Source: Akkermansia sp. (lineage in GTDB: Bacteria > Verrucomicrobiota > Verrucomicrobiia > Verrucomicrobiales > Akkermansiaceae). Taken from it: a stretch of DNA of 43,025 nt. Below the pieces are notes generated by a model. That model searched no databases, was not told the DNA's origin, and saw only the letters and a program-made list of their open reading frames with translations. Below, in pieces: positions 33,501 to 42,392 of this stretch. The DNA is taken from assembly GCA_017517385.1 (NCBI GenBank), contig JAFWZG010000024.1:1-43025 (forward strand), read 5' to 3'. The position numbers and the translations under genes are program-made. Each line of letters starts with the position of its first letter. Within the stretch, counting starts at the first letter, position 1.

Positions 33501-34655
33501 CGCAAGATTACTAAGACCCTGCTGCGCAAGCTCGCTGTCTATCATGACCAGATTGAGATGAGCGCCAGCCCGGTTAAGAATCAGATTTTCGAAATCATTA
33601 ATGCCTACGCTCCTCGCTTCGAGGATCTGGATGAAGAGCGTGATCGCAAGCTCGATCAGATTGAAGCCGGTGCTGAGATGGACCCGGGCGTGGTGACTGA
33701 GGTGAAGGTTTACATCGCAGCCAAGCGCAAGCTGGGTGTGGGTGATAAGATGGCCGGTCGTCACGGTAACAAGGGTGTGTGCTCTCGCGTGCTGCCCATC
33801 GAGGATATGCCCTATCTGGAGGACGGTACTCCCGTGGACATCATTCTGAACCCGCTGGGCGTGCCTTCCCGAATGAACGTGGGTCAGGTGCTTGAGGCTC
33901 ACTTGGGTGTAGCCGCCAAGGCCCTCGGCTTCAAGGTAGCCACTCCGGTGTTCGACGGTATCGAAGAGTCCAAGATTTGGGACTACATGAGCCAAGCCAA
34001 GCAGGTGCCCGGCTTCACATGGGTGGGTGACGGCAAGGATGGTTCCGTGGCCGGTAAGAGCCGCCTCATCGATGGTCTCACCGGTGAGTACTTCCACTAT
34101 CCTGTGGTGGTGGGTTACACCTACATGCTGAAGCTGAATCACCTCGTGGCTGATAAGGTGCACGCACGTGCCGTTGGTACGTACTCCCTCGTTACCCAGC
34201 AGCCCCTCGGTGGTAAGGCCCAGCATGGTGGCCAGCGCTTCGGTGAAATGGAAGTGTGGGCTATGGAAGCTTACGGTGCTGCCTATACTCTTCAGGAGCT
34301 CCTTACGGTTAAGTCTGACGACGTTCAGGGCCGTACCCGAATCTACGAGAACATCGTTAAGGGTGACAACTCTCTGGCCGCCGGTACTCCCGAGTCCTTC
34401 AACGTGCTCATTAAGGAAATGCAGGCTCTCTGCTTGAATGTTCAGCCGCTGGAGAAGAAGGACCTCGAGAATGCACCGCAGACTACGGACGAACTCTTCG
34501 ACTTGCTTGCTGACGGCGGCGATGATGAAGAGCTCTTCGGAGACGAGATGGACTTCGAAGGCGATTCTGACTTCGATGATGACGATGACGACGCCGATGA
34601 CCTGGAGGCCGATGATGATGCCGAGGAGGCAGATGATGACGACTCCGACATGTAA
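30570..34655 (+). CDS. rpoB: DNA-directed RNA polymerase subunit beta
   Basis: A 1361-residue catalytic subunit. Start at 30570 (MSKPKQERISFGKIKE) fits the family; an upstream in-frame ATG falls inside the leader hairpin. Seen: SQLSQFMDQINPLAEL with THKRRLSALGPGG (rifampicin-binding region, about 452-481, all residues in the sensitive wild-type form), GANMQRQGVPLMVNQAPLVG (about 641-660), GDKMAGRHGNKGV and QQPLGGKAQHGGQRFGEMEV. The usual C-terminus (SFNVLIKEMQALCLNVQ) is followed by an extra acidic tail of 57 residues, 33 of them Asp or Glu and none basic. The core is intact and essential; the tail is an add-on of unknown role. Confidence 0.98.
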   Translation: MSKPKQERISFGKIKEVIEPPNLIEIQTKSYEEFLQRFSEPDKRLRMGLQAVLSEHFPIESYDGQIRLEYDSYEISPPKTSDFSAIRSGDTYSASLYVKFRLKVGDYTADENVYMGEIPMITDRGTFVINGAERVIVAQLHRSPGICFEKTRHANGKDIFSFRIIPDRGSWLEVQFDTSDLMYVFLDRRRRRRKFLATTFLRYLGYESDRSIVEQFYTIQNLKLADVTGEELEYLIPFEDVKHGDDASGRRSAIIAKAYEPLSLATIKKMLELGIKEIEVIDQREEETLVKTLKKDLAHDRESALKEIFRKFRPGDPPAVQQAATALDRLFKEEKKYDLTRVGRYKINQKLGLDVPEDIRLIQPIDFLSAIKYLLRLKNGEGQVDDIDHLGNRRVRAVGELIANQCRVGLARTERLVKERMTLCDTTRTDITPSKLINPKALSAVVRDFFGRSQLSQFMDQINPLAELTHKRRLSALGPGGLNRDRAGFEVRDVHPSHYGRICPIETPEGPNIGLINSLCTYARIDEYGFIETPFRRVKKVEKKDAAGNVIDTEVIVTNEVEYLTANKEEYHLIAQANNPLDNDNGSGHFIRNRVTAREHGEFIEVDPRRVEYMDVSPKQIISIAAGLIPFLEHDDANRALMGANMQRQGVPLMVNQAPLVGTGIEAKCARDSCAVVVAQAPGIVASATAEYIVTTHDGQLPVAPQRWLSDPESVRTDAEKGIYVYQLRKFMRSNASTCINQKPIVSRGDVVNAGDVLADGPCTDGGELALGRNVLVAYMSWYGYNFEDAIIISERLVQEDAYTSIHIEEFEEKARDTKLGPEEITRDIPNVGDEALKNLGSDGVIRIGAEVKPGDILVGKITPKSETDLAPEERLLRAIFGEKAADVKDTSLRVPPGTVGTVMDVRIVRSSAPGTPPVDMEKESQKQRKKVDAEYDRDKDALIEQLTSKLSDRLLGEKIPLEVTRVGTNEIVIPANRKITKTLLRKLAVYHDQIEMSASPVKNQIFEIINAYAPRFEDLDEERDRKLDQIEAGAEMDPGVVTEVKVYIAAKRKLGVGDKMAGRHGNKGVCSRVLPIEDMPYLEDGTPVDIILNPLGVPSRMNVGQVLEAHLGVAAKALGFKVATPVFDGIEESKIWDYMSQAKQVPGFTWVGDGKDGSVAGKSRLIDGLTGEYFHYPVVVGYTYMLKLNHLVADKVHARAVGTYSLVTQQPLGGKAQHGGQRFGEMEVWAMEAYGAAYTLQELLTVKSDDVQGRTRIYENIVKGDNSLAAGTPESFNVLIKEMQALCLNVQPLEKKDLENAPQTTDELFDLLADGGDDEELFGDEMDFEGDSDFDDDDDDADDLEADDDAEEADDDDSDM

Positions 34656-34665
34656 ACCTGTAACC

Positions 34666-34691
34666 GCTACCCGCCTTTGCGGGCGGGTAGC
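34666..34691 (+). other. intercistronic hairpin between rpoB and rpoC
   Basis: GCTACCCGCC (34666-34675) pairs perfectly with GGCGGGTAGC (34682-34691), 6-base loop, no U tract. It ends 31 bases before the rpoC ATG. Probably an RNA processing or stabilising structure. Confidence 0.7.
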
Positions 34692-34722
34692 AATTCAACC
34701 TTTCACTCATTAACTTCTTTAT

Positions 34723-37700
34723 ATGTCTTACATTGACCTTAACAACGAGAAGCCTAAAAACTTCGACCAGGTTTGCATCACCGTTGCTAGCCCGGAGAAC
34801 ATTCTGAGCTGGTCCAGCGGCGAGGTCAAGAACCCTGAGACCATCAATTACCGTACGTTCAAGCCTGAGAAGGGAGGCCTTTTCTGTGAACGTATTTTCG
34901 GCCCGACTCGTGACATGGAGTGTTCCTGCGGCCGCTACAAGCGCGCCAAGAACAAGGGCATGGTGTGTGATCGCTGCGGCGTGGAGGTGACGTCCGCCCG
35001 CGTTCGCCGTGAGCGCATGGGCCACATTGAGCTGGCCGTGCCCGTCACTCACATCTGGTTCTACAAGTGCATGCCCAGCCGCATCGGCCTCATGCTGAAC
35101 CTTACTGCCCGTGACTTGGAGCGTGTCATTTACTATGAGGATTACATTGTGACGGATCCTCACGGTGTGAATGGTATCGAGCGCGGTACTATCCTCTCTG
35201 AGGAGGAGTACGAAACTCTGCAGGAGGATTACGGTGATGAAGCTCCGGAGGCAGGCATGGGGGCCGCTGCAATTCAGCGCCTTCTGGCTACAATCGATTT
35301 GGATGCTCTCATTGATGAGCTTCGTCAGGAGATGGAGAAGACAAACTCTAAGCAGAACAAGCGCAAGCTTGCCAAGCGTCTCCAGCTCGCGCAGGGTTTC
35401 AAGAATAGTGGTGGTCATCCCGAGTGGATGGTCCTTACCATCCTTCCTGTGATTCCTCCGGATCTGCGTCCCCTTGTACCGCTGCCCGGTGGTCGCTTCG
35501 CTACGTCCGACCTGAATGACCTCTATCGCCGTGTTATCAACCGTAACAATCGTCTGAAGGAGCTCGCTGCTCTCCAGACTCCCGAGGTGATTAAGCGCAA
35601 TGAAATGCGCATGCTTCAGGAAGCTGTGGACGCTCTGTTCGATAACGGCCGCCATGGCCGCCACGTGACCGGCGCCGGTAACCGCCCGCTGAAGTCCCTC
35701 TCTGACATGCTGAAGGGCAAGAGCGGCCGTTTCCGTCAGAACCTGCTTGGTAAGCGTGTGGACTACTCCGGCCGTTCCGTGATTGTGATTGGTCCGAACC
35801 TGAAGATGAACCAGTGCGGTCTTCCCAAGAAGATGGCTTTGGCTCTCTTTGAGCCGTTCATCATTCACCGCCTGAAGGAGCTTGGCTATGTGCACACCGT
35901 GCGCTCTGCTAAGAAGATGATTGACCGCAAGGAGTCTATCGTATGGGATATTCTTGAGGAAGTGACCAAGGGCCACCCTGTGTTCCTGAACCGTGCTCCT
36001 ACGCTGCACCGCCTTTCCATTCAGGCCTTCGAGCCTGTGCTGATTGAGGGTAGCGCTATTCGTCTGCACCCGCTCGTATGTACCGGTTACAACGCTGACT
36101 TCGACGGTGACCAGATGGCTGTGCACGTACCGTTGAGCGTGGAGGCTCAGTTGGAGGCTCGCCTGCTTATGCTGGCTCCCAACAACATCTTCTCCCCTGC
36201 ATCCGGTAAGCCCATCAGCACCCCGTCTCAGGATATCATTCTGGGTTCCTACTACCTCACTCACACCCGTGCCAAGGTGGTGAAGGAGAATCAGGACAAC
36301 GCAAATCTGCTGCCTCTCTTCGAGTCCATCTCTGAAGTGGAGTTCGCTATTGCTGCCCGCAAGATTGGTTACCATGAGTGGATTCGCCTGAAGAACCCCG
36401 ACTATGGCAAGACCGGTCGCGAGTTCGACCGCCTGTCCTTCAATCAGGAGAACGTGGGGCGCAAGACCATCGTGACCACCGCCGGTCGCGTGCGTTTCAA
36501 CGAAATCTGGCCCAACGAAATCGGCTACATCAACCGCAACGTCGGCAAGAAGCAGCTGGGTGAAATCATCTGGCGCTGCTATCAGACCTGTGGTCAGGCT
36601 AAGACCGTTGAAACCCTCGACGCTCTTAAGTCTCTGGGCTATAAGGAAGCTACTCGCTCCGGTTGCTCCATCGGTATTGTTGACATGGTGGTGCCCGAGC
36701 ACAAGAACGAGCTTATCTCTGCTGCATACGATGAGGTGACCAAGGTGACCGAGCAGTATGAGGAAGGTCTGATTACCAACGGTGAGCGCTACGAGAAGGT
36801 GGTTAACATCTGGTCCTCTACGACCGATGCCATCCAGAAGGAGCTCTACACCAAGCTGGAGTACAACGACGGTTCCGCCGTTGCCAACCCACTGTTCATG
36901 ATGGTGGACTCCGGTGCTCGTGGTAACAAGGCTCAGATTAAGCAGCTCTCCGGTATGCGTGGTCTTATGGCTAAGCCCAGTGGTGAAATTATCGAGCGCC
37001 CCATTACCTCCAACTTCCGTGAGGGGCTGAGCGTGCTTGAGTACTTCATTTCCACTCACGGTGCCCGTAAGGGTCTGGCCGATACCGCTCTTAAGACGGC
37101 TGACTCCGGTTACATGACCCGTAAGCTCGTGGACGTGGCTCAGGACGTTATCGTACGCGATGAGGACTGCGGTACCGACAATGGTATCACCATGACCGCC
37201 ATCTATGACGGTGATGATGAAATCGCCACCCTCGCTCAGCGTATCTATGGTCGTGTAACCTGCGATGACATCTATGATCCGACCACTCGCGAAATCATCG
37301 TTGCCAAGAACGAGATTATCACCGACGAGGCCGCCAAGCGCATCGAGACCGTGGGTATCGAGAAGGTGAAGGTTCGCTCCGTGCTTACCTGTGACCTGAC
37401 TAAGGGCTGCTGCGCCAAGTGCTATGGTCTGAACCTGGCCACCGGCAAGAGCGTGAAGGTGGGTGAGGCCGTTGGTATCATTGCTGCTCAGTCCATCGGT
37501 GAGCCCGGTACTCAGCTGACCATGCGTACGTTCCACGTGGGTGGTACGGCATCTGCCTCCACCAGCCGTCCCGAGTACGTGGCCAAGACCGATGGTCGTG
37601 TGATTTACGACGAGAACCTGCGTGACCGTTGCGTTGTCGACGAGAACGGTAACAACGTGGTGCTCTGCAAGAACGGTAGCGTGAAGATTTACGACGCCGA

Positions 37701-39015
37701 GGGTAAGGAGCAGGAGTCCTACCAGCTCACCATGGGTGCTGTACTGCACGTGAAGGATGGTGAGGACATCACCGCCAAGACGCTCATCGCTGAGTGGGAT
37801 CCCTTCGCCATTCCGGTTATCTCCGAAATCGGCGGTTATGTGGAGTTTGCTGACATGATTGAGGGTATTACCTGCCGCACCGAGTCCGGTCACACAGAGT
37901 CCGGTAAGGGTACGACCGTTATCATCGATCACCGTCAGGACCTCGCTCCCCGCATCATCGTGCACACCGTCAAACTCGGTAGCAAGGCCAAGAACAGCGC
38001 TAAGGATCAGCCCCGCGTGTACTCCATTCCCACCGGCGCTTACCTTGCCGTCAGCAACAAGCAGCAGATTTCTGCCGGTACCCCCATCGCCAAGACTCCC
38101 CGTAAGGTGCAGAAGACAAACGATATTACCGGTGGTCTTCCCCGCGTGGCTGAGCTCTTCGAAGCTCGCCGCCCGAAGGATACCTGCACGCTTGCTGAGA
38201 TGGACGGTATCGTCGGTATTGATGACGCCATGATTCGTGGTAAGAAGGTAGTGACCATCTATCGTGATGCTGAGGCTAAGGAGGCAGCCGGCAAGTCCCG
38301 CCGCCGTTCTTCCAAGCTGGAGAATCATGATGAGAGCGAAGGCGCTATCTCCATTAAGCACCTTGTGCCCATGGATCGCCACATCATCGTGCATGATGGT
38401 GACTTCGTGCGCGCCGGTGAACCCCTCTCTGACGGCTCTGAGGCTTCTGATGAAATCCTCCGCATTTGCGGTAAGGAGGCCCTTCAGGAGCACCTCGTGA
38501 ACAAGGTGCAGCAGGTGTACCGTGTGCAGGGTGTGGAGATTAATGACAAGCACGTTGAAATCATCGTTTCTCAGATGCTGCGCAAGGTGCGCGTGAAGGA
38601 TCCGGGTGATACCGGCCTGCTCTGGGGTGACGAGGTTGATCGTACCACGCTCGCTCGCATTAACCGCGAGACCATGAACATGAATGGCCGCCCGGCTGAC
38701 AGTGAGCCCATCCTTCTGGGTATTACCAAGGCCTCTCTGAAGACGGATTCCTTCATCTCTGCTGCTTCCTTCCAGGATACGACACGCGTGCTTACTGAGG
38801 CCGCTACTCTGGGTAAGGTTGATATGCTGGAGGGCTTCAAGGAGAACGTGATTCTCGGCCACCTCATTCCTGCCGGTACCGGTTTCGACAAGTACCGCAA
38901 CATCGTGGTGGAGGCTGCACCCGGTGCTACCCCCATTCCCCGCGCTCGCTGGGAGGATGACGAGGATGAGTTCTCCGCTGCTGAGGAGTCCATCTCCGTG
39001 GGTATTGAAGAGTAA
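34723..39015 (+). CDS. rpoC: DNA-directed RNA polymerase subunit beta'
   Basis: A 1430-residue catalytic subunit. Zinc site 1: C67, C69, C82, C85. Active centre NADFDGDQM at 457-465, with the three magnesium-binding Asp (D459, D461, D463). Zinc site 2: C847, C890, C897, C900, with spacing like E. coli. Trigger-loop region [20 protein letters not shown] sequence (here [19 protein letters not shown], about 926-944). The C-terminal end is acidic ([20 protein letters not shown]), though far less so than RpoB. Start at 34723 ([17 protein letters not shown]) is the only reasonable ATG; no Shine-Dalgarno. It is the last gene of the cluster; rpsL, rpsG and fusA do not follow. Confidence 0.98.
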   Translation: MSYIDLNNEKPKNFDQVCITVASPENILSWSSGEVKNPETINYRTFKPEKGGLFCERIFGPTRDMECSCGRYKRAKNKGMVCDRCGVEVTSARVRRERMGHIELAVPVTHIWFYKCMPSRIGLMLNLTARDLERVIYYEDYIVTDPHGVNGIERGTILSEEEYETLQEDYGDEAPEAGMGAAAIQRLLATIDLDALIDELRQEMEKTNSKQNKRKLAKRLQLAQGFKNSGGHPEWMVLTILPVIPPDLRPLVPLPGGRFATSDLNDLYRRVINRNNRLKELAALQTPEVIKRNEMRMLQEAVDALFDNGRHGRHVTGAGNRPLKSLSDMLKGKSGRFRQNLLGKRVDYSGRSVIVIGPNLKMNQCGLPKKMALALFEPFIIHRLKELGYVHTVRSAKKMIDRKESIVWDILEEVTKGHPVFLNRAPTLHRLSIQAFEPVLIEGSAIRLHPLVCTGYNADFDGDQMAVHVPLSVEAQLEARLLMLAPNNIFSPASGKPISTPSQDIILGSYYLTHTRAKVVKENQDNANLLPLFESISEVEFAIAARKIGYHEWIRLKNPDYGKTGREFDRLSFNQENVGRKTIVTTAGRVRFNEIWPNEIGYINRNVGKKQLGEIIWRCYQTCGQAKTVETLDALKSLGYKEATRSGCSIGIVDMVVPEHKNELISAAYDEVTKVTEQYEEGLITNGERYEKVVNIWSSTTDAIQKELYTKLEYNDGSAVANPLFMMVDSGARGNKAQIKQLSGMRGLMAKPSGEIIERPITSNFREGLSVLEYFISTHGARKGLADTALKTADSGYMTRKLVDVAQDVIVRDEDCGTDNGITMTAIYDGDDEIATLAQRIYGRVTCDDIYDPTTREIIVAKNEIITDEAAKRIETVGIEKVKVRSVLTCDLTKGCCAKCYGLNLATGKSVKVGEAVGIIAAQSIGEPGTQLTMRTFHVGGTASASTSRPEYVAKTDGRVIYDENLRDRCVVDENGNNVVLCKNGSVKIYDAEGKEQESYQLTMGAVLHVKDGEDITAKTLIAEWDPFAIPVISEIGGYVEFADMIEGITCRTESGHTESGKGTTVIIDHRQDLAPRIIVHTVKLGSKAKNSAKDQPRVYSIPTGAYLAVSNKQQISAGTPIAKTPRKVQKTNDITGGLPRVAELFEARRPKDTCTLAEMDGIVGIDDAMIRGKKVVTIYRDAEAKEAAGKSRRRSSKLENHDESEGAISIKHLVPMDRHIIVHDGDFVRAGEPLSDGSEASDEILRICGKEALQEHLVNKVQQVYRVQGVEINDKHVEIIVSQMLRKVRVKDPGDTGLLWGDEVDRTTLARINRETMNMNGRPADSEPILLGITKASLKTDSFISAASFQDTTRVLTEAATLGKVDMLEGFKENVILGHLIPAGTGFDKYRNIVVEAAPGATPIPRARWEDDEDEFSAAEESISVGIEE

Positions 39016-39046
39016 TCCCGCCTGAGTTTGTAATCCCAATATTTTC

Positions 39047-39088
39047 CGGCCCGGCTGCTATCATAGCAGCCGGGCCGATTGATTTTTT
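39047..39088 (+). terminator. strong Rho-independent terminator of the rpoBC cluster
   Basis: Perfect 14-bp arms CGGCCCGGCTGCTA (39047-39060) and TAGCAGCCGGGCCG (39064-39077), a three-base loop, then ATTGATTTTTT. Confidence 0.95.
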
Positions 39089-39109
39089 GCATAGCTGGTA
39101 AAAATAATC

Positions 39110-39138
39110 TTGTCATTGAGAAAAGAAAGCGTTAAGAT
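39110..39138 (+). promoter_or_regulatory. promoter of the secreted ankyrin gene (leaderless geometry)
   Basis: -35 TTGTCA (39110-39115), 17-base spacer, -10 TAAGAT (39133-39138). Six bases later is the ATG at 39145, the expected transcription start itself. An AGGA precedes the ATG but would not be transcribed if the start is as predicted. Confidence 0.72.
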
Positions 39139-39144
39139 GAAGGA

Positions 39145-40125
39145 ATGAGGAAATCTGATTATTTACTCCCGGCTGCTTGCAGTCTTCTATTTTCTGCTAT
39201 GGTATATGCTGCAGAACTTCCGTCATCTGTTTACGAGGCGGCAGAAAGAGGAGATATACAGGCTTTGCGCGCTATTGTGGAGGATAAGGCTGATACTAAT
39301 GCGCCGGACGAGCAGGGGCGTACTCCTCTTGATATTGCGGTGGCAGCCGGGCATGCAGAGGCCGTGGCTTTTCTGATAGCAAATGGTGCCTCCCCCACGA
39401 TGCAAACGATGTCGCTTGTCACTACGCCGGCTGTTTTGGAAGTCTTACAGGCGGCTCTGGATGCCCGAAATTTGGAGTTGCAGCTCAGTGAGGCTGTGGC
39501 GGCCGGAAATCTTTCTGAGGCGCGCAGGCTGCTTGCACAAGGGGTGAGTGCGAATGCTCTGACGCCGGATAATCAGATGTCCGTTCTGATGCAGGCCGTG
39601 AAAGCACGCCGAATCTGGATGGTGCGGGTACTTTTGGAAAATGGCGCGGATCCGAACTATGTGAATCCGCAGTCAAAGAGCGTGCTTCATATCGCCGCTA
39701 CGGATGCCGGTGGCCCCATTGTGCGCCGCCTGCTCGCAGCGGGGGCGAATCCCATGGCAGCCGGTAGTAATAGAGTCACGCCTTTGCATGATGCTGTCTG
39801 GGCGAATAATGCAGATGCGGTGCGAGCGCTTCTTCCTGCTTACCGAGCCCAAAATTTTAACCCGGATGGTTTGAATGGCCTACCTCTCATCATGGCTATC
39901 ACTAAGGGTAATCGGAGTATGGTGCGTGATTTTATTGCCGCCGGTACTGATTTGCGTGGGGAATGTTTCAATGAGAACCCGCCGCTGGCCGTTGCCGTAA
40001 AAGCAGGGCGGGTGCATATTGCTCGTGATTTGCTGCGTGCCGGAGCGGATCCGGATGCAAAGGATTCCGAGGGGCGCTCGGCTCGTGATTATGCCGCCAT
40101 GAGCGGGATGAACCTGTTTGATTAA
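39145..40125 (+). CDS. secreted ankyrin-repeat protein (326 aa)
   Basis: Signal peptide MRKSDYLLPAACSLLFSAMV followed by YAAE (cleavage after YAA). About eight ankyrin repeats fill the mature protein, for example GRTPLDIAVAAGHAEAVAFL, VTPLHDAVWANNADAVRALL and PPLAVAVKAGRVHIARDLL, ending RSARDYAAMSGMNLFD. There is no enzyme motif; it is a periplasmic protein-binding module with unknown partner. Periplasmic ankyrin proteins such as AnkB of Pseudomonas support catalase, but no such neighbour is seen. It has its own promoter and converges on the LicD genes. Confidence 0.88.
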   Translation: MRKSDYLLPAACSLLFSAMVYAAELPSSVYEAAERGDIQALRAIVEDKADTNAPDEQGRTPLDIAVAAGHAEAVAFLIANGASPTMQTMSLVTTPAVLEVLQAALDARNLELQLSEAVAAGNLSEARRLLAQGVSANALTPDNQMSVLMQAVKARRIWMVRVLLENGADPNYVNPQSKSVLHIAATDAGGPIVRRLLAAGANPMAAGSNRVTPLHDAVWANNADAVRALLPAYRAQNFNPDGLNGLPLIMAITKGNRSMVRDFIAAGTDLRGECFNENPPLAVAVKAGRVHIARDLLRAGADPDAKDSEGRSARDYAAMSGMNLFD

Positions 40126-40135
40126 TAATGGCACT

Positions 40136-40157
40136 ACCCGAGGTGTATACCCGGGGT
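40136..40157. terminator. weak hairpin between the convergent ankyrin and LicD genes
   Basis: ACCC..GGT pairs with ACC..GGGT around a GTAT loop, with an internal mismatch. No U tract. It is the only structure seen in the 69-base gap and could be a poor bidirectional terminator. Confidence 0.25.
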
Positions 40158-40194
40158 GTAACGTAGGTGGAGGGGGGGCGTATGTGCTACTAGA

Positions 40195-41127
40195 TTACAG
40201 GCTGTAAGTGTCAATAAACTTGTTTACAGCTTCTTCAAAGGGAACGTTCTTCACCATCTGTTCCACTGAAGGGTGCTGGTATCCTACCTTCGGAGGATAA
40301 GCCATGTAATCACCATAGAAGAACTGCAAGTACGCACGTGACCGGTTGGGTACATTCAGTTCGTGCCCCTCAAAGTTCTGCTTTCGCAGCGGGAAGATGG
40401 TGTCGTATGTAAGAGCTGTATTTTTTGTGAAAGTAATGGCGGGGGAAAGGAAGATGCCGGGGCAATCACTTTCCTTAGCGGGTGTCTTGTTATTTAGAAT
40501 TTCCGTTGAAATTCTCTTTTGTACCTGTTCATCGGTGAAGTTCAGGTACGGGGGCTGGAAAACGGTGGTTTTCTTGAATTGGGTAAGTTTGCGTTCTACT
40601 GCTGCTTTATTGGCCTCTGTGATGGGCTCGAAATACAGGTGATAGGGGTATACGTCTATGTTGAGCGGGGTGCCTTCGTAGCCTATCTGGAGGAATGCAT
40701 GTTTTTTCCATGTGAAACCTTCTTCTTTCGGAAAAAGCTGCGGGAGCTTTTCCTCCAGTTTTTCGTAATCTGTGCGCAGCATGCTCACGTCCAAATCGTC
40801 ATCCCACGGGATAAATCCCTTGTGCCTTACAGCTCCCAGCAGGGTGCCGTAGTCCATCCAATAGCGCAAGCCATTCTCTTCGCATTTCTTCACAAAAAGT
40901 GTCAGCAGCGCTGTATTGCCATCTTGCAGCAGGCGTAATTTACCCGTTGCCGGGGGCACGTTTTCTATCGGAAATCTAAAGGTAAGGATGTCGCGTAATT
41001 CGTCCAGCTTAGATGATGAGAGCTTCATTTGCCCCTTACGGTAATTGGCAAGTCTCCTCTTTACCCAGCAGCGTATACAGTTGGGCAGCAGACGCGCAAC
41101 GGTGAATCTGAACTCTTGGGCAGTCAT
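40195..41127 (-). CDS. LicD-family phosphotransferase/nucleotidyltransferase-fold protein 1
   Basis: A 310-residue LicD protein. The family adds phosphocholine or related groups to surface sugars. Core at residues 89-116: RYWMDYGTLLGAVRHKGFIP with WDDDLDVSM, where D109, D110, D111 and D113 provide the metal-binding acidic cluster of the nucleotidyltransferase fold. A short basic N-terminus precedes it; no signal peptide. It overlaps the upstream paralog by four bases (ATGA), so it is translationally coupled to it. The donor substrate is unknown; no choline uptake or kinase genes are in the window. Confidence 0.88.
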   Translation of the reverse strand: MTAQEFRFTVARLLPNCIRCWVKRRLANYRKGQMKLSSSKLDELRDILTFRFPIENVPPATGKLRLLQDGNTALLTLFVKKCEENGLRYWMDYGTLLGAVRHKGFIPWDDDLDVSMLRTDYEKLEEKLPQLFPKEEGFTWKKHAFLQIGYEGTPLNIDVYPYHLYFEPITEANKAAVERKLTQFKKTTVFQPPYLNFTDEQVQKRISTEILNNKTPAKESDCPGIFLSPAITFTKNTALTYDTIFPLRKQNFEGHELNVPNRSRAYLQFFYGDYMAYPPKVGYQHPSVEQMVKNVPFEEAVNKFIDTYSL

Positions 41128-42059
41128 TGGCTGAATTTGTCAATGAAGCTGTTGACGGCGTCTTCGAAGGGTAGGTGTTTGACCATGTCTTCAACTGTCT
41201 TGTGCCAGAATCCAACCTTGGGTGGATAGCTCATATAATCGCCATAAAATGAGCTTAAGAACTGGCGTGCCTCACGTGGGGCGCTAAAGGGAATACCTTC
41301 GAAAATTACTTCTCTGAGCGGGAATATTCTGCTGTATGGCATAATCATGTGTTTGGTGAGAGCCGCGGGCGGAGAAAGGAAAATTAAAGGGTTTTCACTT
41401 GTTGGTAAAGCAGGGTTGCCTTTCAGGATGTGTTTTTGCATTTTAAGTTGCAATTCCTCATCTGTACAGTTCATGCGCCCTTGGGTGAAAAAAACTTTTT
41501 TGGAGAGTTCCAACAGGGAGGTGCGCAGCTCATATTCCGCTTCAGGTGACGCCTGTTTATAATACAAATGGTAGGGGGTAATGTCTAAATTTAGAGGTGT
41601 ACCCTCGAATCCCAGCTGTATGAAGGCATGGTATCTCCATGTGAAGCCTTCCTCTTTCGGGAACATTACTGGCAGAAGATTGATGAGCTTTTCATAATCC
41701 CTGCGCATCATGCTGACATCTAAATCATCGTCCCAAGGTACAAATCCATGATGACGCACAGCCCCCAGAAGTGTGCCGAAATCCAGCCAGTAGTTGAGCC
41801 CTTGTTCTTTGCATCGCTGTGAAAAGAGAGCAAGAAGGACAGTGTTACCTTGTTGGAGTAGTCTGAGTTTTCCGGTTGATTGGGGGATTTGATTGATAGG
41901 CATATTGAAGGTCAGTATATTACGGATATCTTCAAGCTTGGCCTCGATGCTGTTATTTTTCTTCTGGCGTCTTCTTTTTAGCTGTTTTTTAATGAGATTT
42001 CTCAGAAAAAAAGGCAGAATACAGGCTATTCGAAATTTGAGCGCGGAGAATGATTTCAT
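41124..42059 (-). CDS. LicD-family phosphotransferase/nucleotidyltransferase-fold protein 2
   Basis: A 311-residue paralog of the next gene, aligned along its whole length (for example FPKEEGFTWRYHAFIQLGFE versus FPKEEGFTWKKHAFLQIGYE). Core at residues 89-117: NYWLDFGTLLGAVRHHGFVP with WDDDLDVSM. Start chosen at 42059 (MKSFSALKFRIACILPFFLR); an earlier in-frame ATG overlaps the -10 box and was rejected. The first 30 residues are hydrophobic then very basic, which may attach it to the inner membrane. First gene of a two-gene operon that arose by tandem duplication. Its composition is rather A/T-rich, hinting at transfer together with the adjoining insertion-sequence debris. Confidence 0.87.
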   Translation of the reverse strand: MKSFSALKFRIACILPFFLRNLIKKQLKRRRQKKNNSIEAKLEDIRNILTFNMPINQIPQSTGKLRLLQQGNTVLLALFSQRCKEQGLNYWLDFGTLLGAVRHHGFVPWDDDLDVSMMRRDYEKLINLLPVMFPKEEGFTWRYHAFIQLGFEGTPLNLDITPYHLYYKQASPEAEYELRTSLLELSKKVFFTQGRMNCTDEELQLKMQKHILKGNPALPTSENPLIFLSPPAALTKHMIMPYSRIFPLREVIFEGIPFSAPREARQFLSSFYGDYMSYPPKVGFWHKTVEDMVKHLPFEDAVNSFIDKFSQ

Positions 42060-42114
42060 GTTAATGTGAGACAGGGAAAATAAAACAGTCGTAAGTCTGA
42101 CAAGGTGCGCTGGC

Positions 42115-42143
42115 ATTATACGCCGCAGGCGTAGATATGTACA
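42115..42143 (-). promoter_or_regulatory. putative promoter of the licD pair
   Basis: Minus strand: -35 TGTACA (42143-42138, four of six), 17-base spacer, -10 TATAAT (42120-42115, perfect). Predicted leader about 48 bases. Confidence 0.55.
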
Positions 42144-42190
42144 GTTTTTTTTCTTTAACTACATGTCAGTGCAAGTTGTAAAATCAAATG

Positions 42191-42330
42191 CGACACCGAA
42201 AGCCCCTCCCCAAAAGTCTCCATAGGAGCCCAAACTGCCCTAGCAGGATGGGGGATAGGGGGAAGGACGACAATGAGTCCTTCCCCCTTGTGGAAGCGAT
42301 GAAATAAAAAAAGGGTGCTTTTCGGTGTTG
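42191..42330. repeat. 140-base segment with imperfect terminal inverted repeats (IS end or MITE-like)
   Basis: This fills most of the 320-base gene-free stretch 42060-42379. The left end CGACACCGAAAGCCCC (42191-42206) and the reverse complement of the right end (42330-42313, CAACACCGAAAAGCACCC) match with a few differences. Inside is a 12-bp perfect hairpin (AGGGGGAAGGAC 42257-42268 with GTCCTTCCCCCT 42277-42288). The right end touches the IS30-like fragment. Probably leftover ends of insertion sequences; no gene is visible in it. Confidence 0.45.
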
Positions 42331-42392
42331 TAGGTGGCATAATGCCAGTGAACCAAAATACAAACAACACTTAACTCAGATGAAAAGCACCC
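42313..42392 (+). promoter_or_regulatory. inverted repeat that could sequester the transposase start codon
   Basis: GGGTGCTTTTC (42313-42323) pairs perfectly with GAAAAGCACCC (42382-42392). The second arm begins at the last base of the ATG (42380-42382). RNA made by read-through from outside would fold and hide the start, whereas a transcript begun inside would not; this is a known way for insertion sequences to limit transposase synthesis. Confidence 0.4.

Noticed and set aside
30573..34226. A 1217-codon open frame antisense to rpoB
   Set aside because: It mirrors rpoB exactly, has no recognisable domain, and arises from the strongly biased codon use of the highly expressed sense gene.
34483..39039. 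A 1518-codon open frame antisense to rpoC
   Set aside because: Same reason: rpoC is unmistakable on the plus strand, and the antisense frame shows no family pattern and no promoter.
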